From: CAMLOF01 sp041913045
GTDB taxonomy: Bacteria > Pseudomonadota > Gammaproteobacteria > Burkholderiales > Burkholderiaceae_C
Direction: 5' to 3'
Assembly (NCBI GenBank): GCA_041913045.1
Contig: JAYSGB010000004.1
Location: 1 to 64,000, forward strand
DNA: 64,000 nt
Shown: positions 53,012-62,002 of the stretch, piece after piece
How the letters are laid out: each line of letters begins with the position of its first letter
Numbering within the stretch: the first letter of the stretch is position 1
Made by a program: the position numbers and the translations under genes
The notes under the pieces: model-generated
Databases searched by the model: none
Seen by the model: only the letters and a program-made list of their open reading frames with translations
What the model was told of the DNA's origin: nothing

Positions 53012-53095
53012 AAACGTGGATTATCCCAGTATGCGACAATGCACGTGTTGCGCACCTTCAGTCAGTGCCACATCAGCGCCTTGCTGGGGCCCAGC

Positions 53096-53174
53096 TTGCC
53101 AACTGGCAACGTCGGATCAGCCCACCTTTTCAAGACCCATCTGCCCCCTTGACTGGCCTGTTGCCAATTGGCAC
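53096..53174. promoter_or_regulatory. Two palindromes upstream of the second DEAD-box helicase
   Basis: TTGCCA-AC-TGGCAA (53096-53109, perfect) and TTGCCA-AT-TGGCAC (53161-53174; core TGCCAATTGGCA is a perfect 12-base palindrome) are 65 bases apart, centre to centre. They lie before the helicase ATG at 53223. Such twin sites usually bind a dimeric regulator. Confidence 0.55.
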
Positions 53175-53222
53175 AGGAAGTGGCCGATACCCCTTGCGCC
53201 CAGGATGGGCGCCGACAATCAC

Positions 53223-54935
<1,713 letters not shown>

Positions 54936-54944
54936 GGCACATTC

Positions 54945-54969
54945 GCCGCCATGCCGCTAACATGGCGGC
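54945..54969 (+). promoter_or_regulatory. Hairpin directly before the SDR start codon
   Basis: GCCGCCATG, loop CCGCTAA and CATGGCGGC form a perfect 9-pair stem that ends on the base before the SDR ATG (54970) and starts 9 bases after the rhlE stop. There is no T-run and no obvious ribosome binding site, so it may limit translation start or be a weak terminator. Confidence 0.4.
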
Positions 54970-55743
54970 ATGGGCACACACATTTCTTTCGGTTTGGAGG
55001 GGCGCGTCGCGGTTGTCACCGGTGGCGCGCAAGGTATTGGCGAAGCCTGCGTGCGCCGCTTGCGGCAAGACGGCGCGCACGTTGTTGCGGTAGACATAGC
55101 CAACGACCGGGGCCACGCCCTGGCAAATGCCACAGGCAGCACCTTCATCCACGCCGACGTGGGCAACAAGGCCCATGTGGACGCCATGGTTTCGAGGGTG
55201 ATGAGCCAGTTTGGGCGCATCGACATCCTCGTGAACAATGCCGGCATATTCCGTTCGGCCCCCTTCCTTGACCTGACCGAAGCCGACTTTGATTCCGTGC
55301 TGCGCGTCAACCTCAAGGGCGCTTTTCTGGTGGGTCAGTCCGTGGCCCGCTTGATGGCTCGGTTCGGCCGCGGTGCGATCGTGAACATGAGTTCGGTCAA
55401 CGGTGTGCTGGCCATTCCCACCATGACCAGCTACAACGTGAGCAAGGGCGGCATCAACCAGCTGACGCGGGTGATGGCGCTGTCGCTGGCAGAACACGGC
55501 ATACGGGTGAACGCTGTGGCTCCCGGCACGATTGCCACGGAACTGGCAACACAAGCCGTGCTGACCGACACCAATTCCAAGCAGCGCATTCTGAGCCGCA
55601 CACCCATGAAACGGCTGGGTGAACCCGCCGAGGTGGCAGACGCCGTTTGCTGGCTGGCCAGCGACGCTGCGAGTTACGTGACCGGTGAGATCGTCACCGT
55701 TGACGGCGGGCGCATGACCTTGAACTACACCGTGCCCGTCTGA
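54970..55743 (+). CDS. Short-chain dehydrogenase/reductase
   Basis: This 257-residue classical SDR has the NAD(P) motif TGGAQGIG (17-24), NNAG (about 91-94) and the catalytic YNVSKGG with an earlier serine in NMSSVNG. Family members reduce 3-oxoacyl-ACP or oxidise sugars and other alcohols; substrate cannot be told. A typical C-terminal segment GEIVTVDGGRM is present. It follows rhlE after 34 bases. Confidence 0.87.
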   Translation: MGTHISFGLEGRVAVVTGGAQGIGEACVRRLRQDGAHVVAVDIANDRGHALANATGSTFIHADVGNKAHVDAMVSRVMSQFGRIDILVNNAGIFRSAPFLDLTEADFDSVLRVNLKGAFLVGQSVARLMARFGRGAIVNMSSVNGVLAIPTMTSYNVSKGGINQLTRVMALSLAEHGIRVNAVAPGTIATELATQAVLTDTNSKQRILSRTPMKRLGEPAEVADAVCWLASDAASYVTGEIVTVDGGRMTLNYTVPV

Positions 55744-55752
55744 GGACAGGCT

Positions 55753-56301
55753 TCACCAGCGTCGCACCCGGCCGGTGTCCAAGTGAACAAACTGCTCGCC
55801 GGGGTAATACCCCACGCCACCCGCCTGCAAAGATAGCGCCGCATCACGGAGTTCGGCGAGCGGCACGCCGGGCAAGCGAATGTCGATGGCGCGGCCGTCC
55901 ATGTGCAGGCTGCGGGTGGCTACGCCGCCGCCACGCGTCTGACGCAGGTGTTCATTGGTGCGCGGGCTGCGGTAACCCGAGATCACCTGGTAAGGCATGC
56001 GCGCGCCGAGCAGCAGGCGCACACGGTGCAATTGGTCGAAGAGTTGCGGGTCCATCTGGCCGACCTCGCCACTGTAGTGGTCTCGCAGGAAATGGTTGAG
56101 CACATCCAGCCCCTGGGGCAGGTAGCGGTCACCCACGGCGTAAATCTGGCGAATCTGCTCGCGCGTGTGGGTGTGGTCGAGCGCCACAACCCGCTCCGCC
56201 CCCTCCACCGCCCGCGCAACGACGGGTGAGGCCACGGCCGCAGCCAGGCCAAGCCCCTTGAGAAACAGGCGCCGGTGCGTGATGCGTGGGTAGCTTTTCA
56301 T
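55753..56301 (-). CDS. YcbK-like murein peptidase (DUF882/M15 fold)
   Basis: This 182-residue protein has a signal sequence with a twin-arginine-like RRLFLKG and cleavage near VVARA. Metal ligands of the M15/VanY fold are visible: GYRSPRTNEHLR, then HMDGRAIDIR (the HxxxxxxD pattern) and HLDTGRVRRW. It trims murein peptides. Its start overlaps the L,D-transpeptidase stop as ATGA; E. coli also pairs ycbB with ycbK. Confidence 0.88.
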   Translation of the reverse strand: MKSYPRITHRRLFLKGLGLAAAVASPVVARAVEGAERVVALDHTHTREQIRQIYAVGDRYLPQGLDVLNHFLRDHYSGEVGQMDPQLFDQLHRVRLLLGARMPYQVISGYRSPRTNEHLRQTRGGGVATRSLHMDGRAIDIRLPGVPLAELRDAALSLQAGGVGYYPGEQFVHLDTGRVRRW

Positions 56302-57860
56302 GGTGTTTCCGCTGGCACACGCACCGGGTGCACGCGCCTGCGCAAGGCGGCGTCGAGCACGCGGTCATGACCGTAAATGTCGTCAAAGAAATATACCTGA
56401 CCCCGTTTGACCAGCGCAGTTCCGTAAGCAATGAGCACCGGCACTGGTTCAGCGATGCGGAGCGTGCTGGACACCCCCGCCTCCATGGCCCCGAGGATAT
56501 GCGCATCGTCCCAGCCGGGCATGCCTTTCAACACGAAACGCGCCAGCGCCACAGGGTCTTCCACGCGGATGCAGCCGTGGCTGAAATCCCGCCGGTCCCG
56601 CCCGAACAGGGCCGTGGCTGGGGTGTGGTGCAGGTAGATGTTCTCGCTGTTGGGAAAGACGAATTTGATGTCACCCAGCGCGTTGAGGGGGCCTGGCCGC
56701 TGGCGCACCCGGGCGCGGCCCGCTGCCACGGCGCTCATCAGTTCCTCCGTCAGCGAGGCTGACACCTGCCCGTTGGCGAGGACGAATTCGAAACCTTGCC
56801 GGTCGAAATAGGCAGGATCGCGGCGCAGGCGAGGGAGCAGTTCCTTGACGGCGATGGAGCGCGGCACGTTCCAGTAAGGGCTGAATTCGATGAAACGCAT
56901 GTCCTCGTCGAACAGCGGGGTGCGTGTGTCCAGGGCGCGGCCTACCACGACCTTCATCTCGACCTGCACGCTGATGCGCCCGTCCTGTACCTCGTAGGCC
57001 CTGAGCACGAATTCCGGCAGGTTGACGACGATCATGCGCTGGCTTTGCCAGAGTGGCGTCCAGCGCAGGCGTTCCATGGACAACTCAATCTGGCGCGCCC
57101 TGGATTCGGGCTTCACTTCCAACTGGGCCAGTGTTGCTCGCCCTAGCACACCGTCTGCCAGCAGGCCATGACGCGACTGGAAACGCCGAACGGCTTCGGC
57201 GGCTTCCTCGCCGTAGGTATCTGGCAAGGCATCGGGCAAGCGCGGCCAATCACCCAAGGCGTGCAGGCGCTGGGCGAGCAAAGGCATGCCCACATAGTGT
57301 TGCCCCATTTCCAGTTTGCCCAGCCTGGCGCCTGGTAGCTTGGGAAGCGGGGGCAGTGTCTGGCGCCAGGCTTCGTGCCCCGCCAGGGCACGGTACTGGG
57401 CCAGGGCTTGGCGCAGCCAGCCATACAAAGGTGTCAGCGGTTGGGCCGCATCTTGGGCCAATTGCATTCGGCCAACATCCAGCGCTGAGCGCAGCATCAC
57501 ATCTGCGTCGAAGACCTGACTGCGGCCGGCACGGTAGTTGTGGTGTATGGCACGCGGATCAACCCGGCCACCATGCAAATCCATCAGGTATTGGCGCACG
57601 GCTTGCTGCAGCACTTCCTCCCACCGAGCGGCGGCTACAGGCGTCAAAGGGGTTTGATGGGCGCGGCGCAGCACTTCTGTAATCCGGGCGGCTGCATAGT
57701 CGTCCGGCAGCAAACCATGTTCTTCAGCGCCTTGCAGCCACGTCAAAGCCACCTGAGCAGCGGGCGTAGGCACACCCAACTTGAACCAGGTCTGTGCCGT
57801 GGCCCAGAAAGGCGTCATCCATAGGCAGAACAACCACGCCGCCCTATACACATATGACAC
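56298..57860 (-). CDS. L,D-transpeptidase, YcbB/LdtD-like
   Basis: This 520-residue protein has a signal peptide, a peptidoglycan-binding helical domain (about 215-260, EAVRRFQSRHGLLADG) and a C-terminal YkuD catalytic domain with the nucleophile cysteine in FSHGCIRVEDP. It makes 3-3 cross-links in murein. The start is a GTG at 57860, with GGAG 6 bases upstream and a hydrophobic signal following; ATG at 57818 would remove most of the signal. Paired with YcbK. Confidence 0.9.
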   Translation of the reverse strand: MSYVYRAAWLFCLWMTPFWATAQTWFKLGVPTPAAQVALTWLQGAEEHGLLPDDYAAARITEVLRRAHQTPLTPVAAARWEEVLQQAVRQYLMDLHGGRVDPRAIHHNYRAGRSQVFDADVMLRSALDVGRMQLAQDAAQPLTPLYGWLRQALAQYRALAGHEAWRQTLPPLPKLPGARLGKLEMGQHYVGMPLLAQRLHALGDWPRLPDALPDTYGEEAAEAVRRFQSRHGLLADGVLGRATLAQLEVKPESRARQIELSMERLRWTPLWQSQRMIVVNLPEFVLRAYEVQDGRISVQVEMKVVVGRALDTRTPLFDEDMRFIEFSPYWNVPRSIAVKELLPRLRRDPAYFDRQGFEFVLANGQVSASLTEELMSAVAAGRARVRQRPGPLNALGDIKFVFPNSENIYLHHTPATALFGRDRRDFSHGCIRVEDPVALARFVLKGMPGWDDAHILGAMEAGVSSTLRIAEPVPVLIAYGTALVKRGQVYFFDDIYGHDRVLDAALRRRVHPVRVPAETP

Positions 57861-57966
57861 TTAAAACTCCATTGAATTTCAGAATCATGGCATCGATCAA
57901 AAAACTGCAATCGAATTACCATTTCTTGCCATCTCTGGCAGCAGTCCGCGCAAGTAGACGAGGCGA

Positions 57967-58437
57967 TTACCGCAAATTGAACCTCGGCAACCAAAGAATA
58001 GCCTCGGCATTGGATGGTGAATAGCACCGATCAGCCGCCTCCTGCCAAGGCAGCCAGGCAAAAGCGGTGTGCTCACGCGGGCTCAAGACCACATTCGTGA
58101 TCTTTGGCAGGCATAACCTAAAAACACGCTCTGTATTCGTCAAAACGCCTGGGGCATAGCGGTGAAGCCACTGCGGGTAGATGGGGTAGACGTTTTCCAT
58201 CGCCCAGTCCCTCAGGTGACAGCCTGGCGCCTGGGCGTCTATGCCCGTCTCCTCGAAAACCTCGCGCCTGGCAGTCTCCTCCCAGGGCTCAGCTGGGTGG
58301 TCCTTGGACCCCGTCACCGACTGCCAAAAGCCCGGCGCGTCGGCCCGTTCCAGCAGCAAAACCTCCAGTGCTGCGGTGTGTATCACCACCAGCACGGACT
58401 CCGGGATCTTGAATGGGCGGTCAGCGGACATGGACAT
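57967..58437 (-). CDS. nudB: Dihydroneopterin triphosphate diphosphatase (Nudix)
   Basis: This 156-residue Nudix hydrolase removes pyrophosphate from dihydroneopterin triphosphate in folate synthesis. The Nudix box runs EETARREVFEETGI (about 62-75), preceded by FWQSVTGS as in NudB, and HRYAPGVLTNTE is also NudB-like. A second ATG lies at 58431. It is divergent from the flagellin gene and ends 107 bases before the transpeptidase gene. Confidence 0.9.
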   Translation of the reverse strand: MSMSADRPFKIPESVLVVIHTAALEVLLLERADAPGFWQSVTGSKDHPAEPWEETARREVFEETGIDAQAPGCHLRDWAMENVYPIYPQWLHRYAPGVLTNTERVFRLCLPKITNVVLSPREHTAFAWLPWQEAADRCYSPSNAEAILWLPRFNLR

Positions 58438-58464
58438 TTTTTTGCGATAAGGCCTCAAGGCGCC

Positions 58465-58491
58465 TAAAGTTTCTCAAAACCCGCCCGATAA
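58465..58491 (+). promoter_or_regulatory. Sigma-28 (FliA) promoter of flagellin gene 1
   Basis: TAAAGTTT (58465-58472), 11 bases, CCCGATAA (58484-58491; consensus GCCGATAA). It lies 96 bases before the flagellin ATG. Confidence 0.85.
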
Positions 58492-58587
58492 AGCATTCAA
58501 CGAGCTTAAAGACAGCTTCGTTGTCAAGCCAGCATGGGGTTGGTCTTGACACCGGCACCACCGGTTACCACATGAAGGAGCTTCAAA

Positions 58588-59433
58588 ATGGCGATGACAA
58601 TTGGCACCAACGTGATGTCGCTGAATGCACAACGCGCAGCCAACGCTTCACAAAACTCACTGGCTGTGTCGATGCAGCGCCTGTCCTCCGGTCTGCGCGT
58701 CAACAGCGCCAAGGACGACGCGGCAGGCTTGGCCATCGCTGAGCGCATGAATTCGCAGATCCGCGGCATGACGGTCGCGATCCGCAATGCCAACGATGGT
58801 ATCTCGATGGCACAGGTGGCGGAAGGCGGCTTGAGCACCGTCAGCGACATGTTGCAGCGCATGCGCGAGCTATCTGTTCAGGCAACCAACGCCACTAACA
58901 CCACCAGCGACCTCGTTTCCCTGAACAAGGAATATGAACAGCTGGCCAAGGAAATCGGCCGAACCCTGACCAGTGGCGTCCAATTTAACGGGGTTAACAT
59001 ACTTAACGCTGGTACCGATTTTACTTTCCAAGTGGGAGCTAACTCCGGCCAAGTGATCACTGTTTCATCCGGTGATATCAGCCTTAGCGGTAACGCCGAC
59101 GTTGCAGCCTTGACGACAGGGGCGACTAGCGCCTTGGCGACGGCTGCTGCCTCTGGCAACTCCGCGAATATTGGTGCCATCGATAAAGCTATCACCGCCA
59201 TCAACGAACGCCGAGCTTCGCTGGGTGCTGTTCAAAGCCGCTTCGAGAACACGGTATCCTTCTTGCAAAATGCAGTGGAAAACCAGTCTGCTGCCCGTGG
59301 CCGAATCATGGATGCCGACTTCGCGACAGAAACCGCCAACTTGAGCCGCGCGCAAATCCTGCAGCAGGCTGGCACGGCGATGATCGCGCAGGCCAACCAG
59401 TTGCCGCAAGGCGTGCTGGCCCTGCTGCGCTGA
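58588..59433 (+). CDS. fliC: Flagellin 1
   Basis: This 281-residue flagellin has the conserved N-terminal D0/D1 region (TNVMSLNAQRA, then LSSGLRVNSAKDDAAGLAI) and C-terminal helix with NLSRAQILQQAGTAM, and a short central part. The mid-domain is small for a flagellin. GAAGGAG precedes the ATG, and a FliA promoter lies upstream. The second copy lies at 61160. Confidence 0.95.
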   Translation: MAMTIGTNVMSLNAQRAANASQNSLAVSMQRLSSGLRVNSAKDDAAGLAIAERMNSQIRGMTVAIRNANDGISMAQVAEGGLSTVSDMLQRMRELSVQATNATNTTSDLVSLNKEYEQLAKEIGRTLTSGVQFNGVNILNAGTDFTFQVGANSGQVITVSSGDISLSGNADVAALTTGATSALATAAASGNSANIGAIDKAITAINERRASLGAVQSRFENTVSFLQNAVENQSAARGRIMDADFATETANLSRAQILQQAGTAMIAQANQLPQGVLALLR

Positions 59434-59460
59434 TCGAAGGCGCTCAGACGTGAAACAGTA

Positions 59461-59483
59461 TAGCCCCGGTACAGCCGGGGTTA
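59461..59483 (+). terminator. Hairpin after flagellin gene 1
   Basis: TAGCCCCGG, loop TACAG, CCGGGGTTA form a 9-pair stem (one G-U) 28 bases after the stop. The following T-content is modest (GTCGTTTCAATT), so termination may be partial. Confidence 0.65.
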
Positions 59484-59570
59484 GTCGTTTCAATTCCGGC
59501 TTTCGTAGTCAAGGCAGCAGTGCTAAAGTGATGCAGATAGGGTAGCACTGCGGCCCCAAAGGAGTTCACC

Positions 59571-61007
59571 ATGGCGACCATCTCTTCGGCAGGCATTGGC
59601 AGCGGCTTGGATGTCCAGTCAATCGTCTCGAAGCTAGTCGCGCTCGAAAAGCAACCGCTGACCCAGTTGCAAAGCCGTGGCAGCACACTCTCCTCCAAGA
59701 TTTCATCCTGGGGAACGGTGAAATCTCAACTTTCCAGCCTTCAGGATGCAGCCCGTGCGCTGACCACGTCGTCCAACTGGAGCAGCCGCAGCTTCGCATC
59801 CAGCAACACGTCAGCCATCACCGGTTCGGTCACCTCTTCGGCTGCGGCAGGTGCCTATTCCGTCAACGTGACGGCCCTTGCCCAACAGCAGGTCACGCGA
59901 ACGGCCACAGGTATTGCGGCAGGCAGTGGCATCGGCCAGGATGGCACACTTGAAATCTCCCTGGGCTCCTGGTCTGGAAACACATTTTCTGCGTCTGGCA
60001 GCGCGGTCACGCTGAGCGTGAGTTCAACAGACACCCTGGGTACCATTGCACAAAACATCAACAACCTGGGGGTGGGTATAACCGCCACGGTGGTCACCTC
60101 AGGCGGACAAGACAACCTTATTTTGCGCAGCGATGAAACGGGCGCAAGCCAAGGGTTCCAGACTCGTGCACTGGACGGCACCAACACCCCGATCACCAGC
60201 GGCACCGGCCTGGGTGCGCTGGCCTACGCGTACGACAGCGGCTCCGCAGCTTTCTACGGCATGGCGCAGACGCAGGCCGCCCAAAACGCCGCGGCCACCA
60301 TCGAAGGCATTGCCGTCACATCTTCCACGAACACCATTTCCGATGCCGTCAGCGGCCTCACTCTGGAACTCAAGGACGAAACCGCCAGCCCCGTGACGGT
60401 GACCGTCGGCAAGGATCTTGACGCCGTAAAAAGCAAGATCCAGAGTTTCGTTGATGCCTACAACACATTGGTGTCCACCCTGGTCGACTACACCAAGTAC
60501 GACCAGGGCACAGACAAGGCCGGGCCACTGCAAGGCGATTCCACCGCCGTAGGCATACTTAACACCCTCAAGCGCATGGTGGGCTCCACCGGACCAGCTG
60601 GTACCAGCTTTTCTCGCATGAGCGAGGTGGGGTTGGAATTGCAGCAAAGCGGCAAACTGACCGTTAACAGCTCCAAACTCTCCAAGGCCATGGAAAGTTT
60701 GACCGACCTGGAAACCTTCTTTTCGGCCACCAGTTCGGAAACGACCACGACTGGACTTGCCCGGCGCTTCTACGATTACGCTTTCGGTGCCATAGCCACT
60801 CAAGGCGTCCTTTCCGAGCGGACCAGCGCCCTGCAAAAGGCTGTCGATCGCAACCAGGACGCCATCGAAAGGCTGAACGACAGGATCACTCAGTCCGAAG
60901 CCCGTCTGTACAAAACGTACAACGCACTCGACACCAAAATGGCCTCACTCAGTGCGCTCAGCTCTTACGTGTCGCAGCAGATCGCTACTTGGAACAAGGC
61001 ATCCTGA
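59571..61007 (+). CDS. fliD: Flagellar cap protein
   Basis: This 478-residue filament cap protein (HAP2) starts ISSAGIGSGLDVQSIVSKLV, has a central flagellin_IN-like motif (around 270-290) and a C-terminal coiled coil with RLNDRITQSEARLYK. It caps the growing filament. GGAG precedes the ATG. No fliS or fliT follows; a flagellin gene does. Confidence 0.93.
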   Translation: MATISSAGIGSGLDVQSIVSKLVALEKQPLTQLQSRGSTLSSKISSWGTVKSQLSSLQDAARALTTSSNWSSRSFASSNTSAITGSVTSSAAAGAYSVNVTALAQQQVTRTATGIAAGSGIGQDGTLEISLGSWSGNTFSASGSAVTLSVSSTDTLGTIAQNINNLGVGITATVVTSGGQDNLILRSDETGASQGFQTRALDGTNTPITSGTGLGALAYAYDSGSAAFYGMAQTQAAQNAAATIEGIAVTSSTNTISDAVSGLTLELKDETASPVTVTVGKDLDAVKSKIQSFVDAYNTLVSTLVDYTKYDQGTDKAGPLQGDSTAVGILNTLKRMVGSTGPAGTSFSRMSEVGLELQQSGKLTVNSSKLSKAMESLTDLETFFSATSSETTTTGLARRFYDYAFGAIATQGVLSERTSALQKAVDRNQDAIERLNDRITQSEARLYKTYNALDTKMASLSALSSYVSQQIATWNKAS

Positions 61008-61037
61008 CGCCATTCGACCGTTCGGATATAGCCCCCT

Positions 61038-61069
61038 AAAGCCCCGCTTATCGGGGCTTTGTTTTTTTT
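61038..61069 (+). terminator. Intrinsic terminator after fliD
   Basis: AAAGCCCCG, loop CTTAT, CGGGGCTTT (61038-61060) followed by G and eight T (61062-61069). This separates fliD from flagellin gene 2. Confidence 0.92.
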
Positions 61070-61159
61070 CCGGCCAGCAACAATGCTCCCAACACCCGGC
61101 CAGATTCCGTTGACTGGCCTGAGTGGCTGAATTCAATTGAATTTTTGAAGGAGCCCATC

Positions 61160-62002
61160 ATGGCCATGACCATCAACACCAACGTGATGTCGCTGAACGC
61201 CCAGCGAAACGCGGCCAAGACGCAGCTGTCGATGGCCACCACCATGCAGCGCCTTTCTTCCGGCCTGCGCGTCAACAGCGCCAAGGACGATGCCGCCGGC
61301 CTCGCAATTGCTGAACGCATGAACACACAAGTACGCGGCATGACGGTGGCCATCCGTAACGCCAACGACGGCATCTCGCTAGCGCAGGTTGCAGAAGGCG
61401 GCCTCAGCACGATCAGCGACATGTTGCAACGCATGCGTGAACTGGCAGTGCAAGCAATCAATTCCACAAACACATCCAGCGACATCGACTCGCTAGATAA
61501 GGAGTACACGCAGCTTCGCCAAGAGATCGCGCGCACGATTGACACTGTCCAGTTCAACGGACAGGACATCCTCAAGACCACTAGCGACTACACATTCCAG
61601 GTTGGAGCCAATAGTGGTCAAACCATCACAGTGGTATCGTCAGATATCAACCTTAACTCTGCCGCGAGTATCACAGCACTGAATGGCACAGCAGTAAGTT
61701 CGCTAACAACTGCCAACGCAGACAACTCCGCCAACCTGACGGCCATTGATGCCGCACTAACCACCATCAATGAACGCCGCGCCTCTCTTGGCGCGGTGCA
61801 AAGCCGTTTCGAAAACACAATCTCCTTCCTACAGACTGCAGTGGAGAATCAATCCGCTGCACGCGGGCGTATCATGGATGCCGACTTTGCCGCCGAGACG
61901 GCCAACCTTAGCCGCACACAGATTCTGCAGCAGGCGGGTACGGCCATGATCGCACAAGCAAACCAGGTCCCTCAAAACGTTCTGCAACTGCTGCAAGGCT
62001 GA
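61160..62002 (+). CDS. fliC: Flagellin 2
   Basis: This 280-residue flagellin begins MAMTINTNVMSLNAQRNAAK and shares the terminal D0/D1 regions with flagellin 1; the middle differs. GAAGGAG precedes the ATG. I found no FliA promoter upstream; a poor TTGACT-N16-TTCAAT and the palindrome AATTCAATTGAATT (61130-61143) are the only signals. Base composition is more AT-rich than its neighbours. The stop overlaps the next ATG as TGATG, which couples it to the glycosyltransferase gene. Confidence 0.94.
   Translation: MAMTINTNVMSLNAQRNAAKTQLSMATTMQRLSSGLRVNSAKDDAAGLAIAERMNTQVRGMTVAIRNANDGISLAQVAEGGLSTISDMLQRMRELAVQAINSTNTSSDIDSLDKEYTQLRQEIARTIDTVQFNGQDILKTTSDYTFQVGANSGQTITVVSSDINLNSAASITALNGTAVSSLTTANADNSANLTAIDAALTTINERRASLGAVQSRFENTISFLQTAVENQSAARGRIMDADFAAETANLSRTQILQQAGTAMIAQANQVPQNVLQLLQG

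Noticed and set aside
61130..61143. Palindrome AATTCAATTGAATT before flagellin gene 2 as an operator
   Set aside because: It is 14 bases of A/T-rich sequence overlapping the leader; without conservation data it is not distinguishable from chance.
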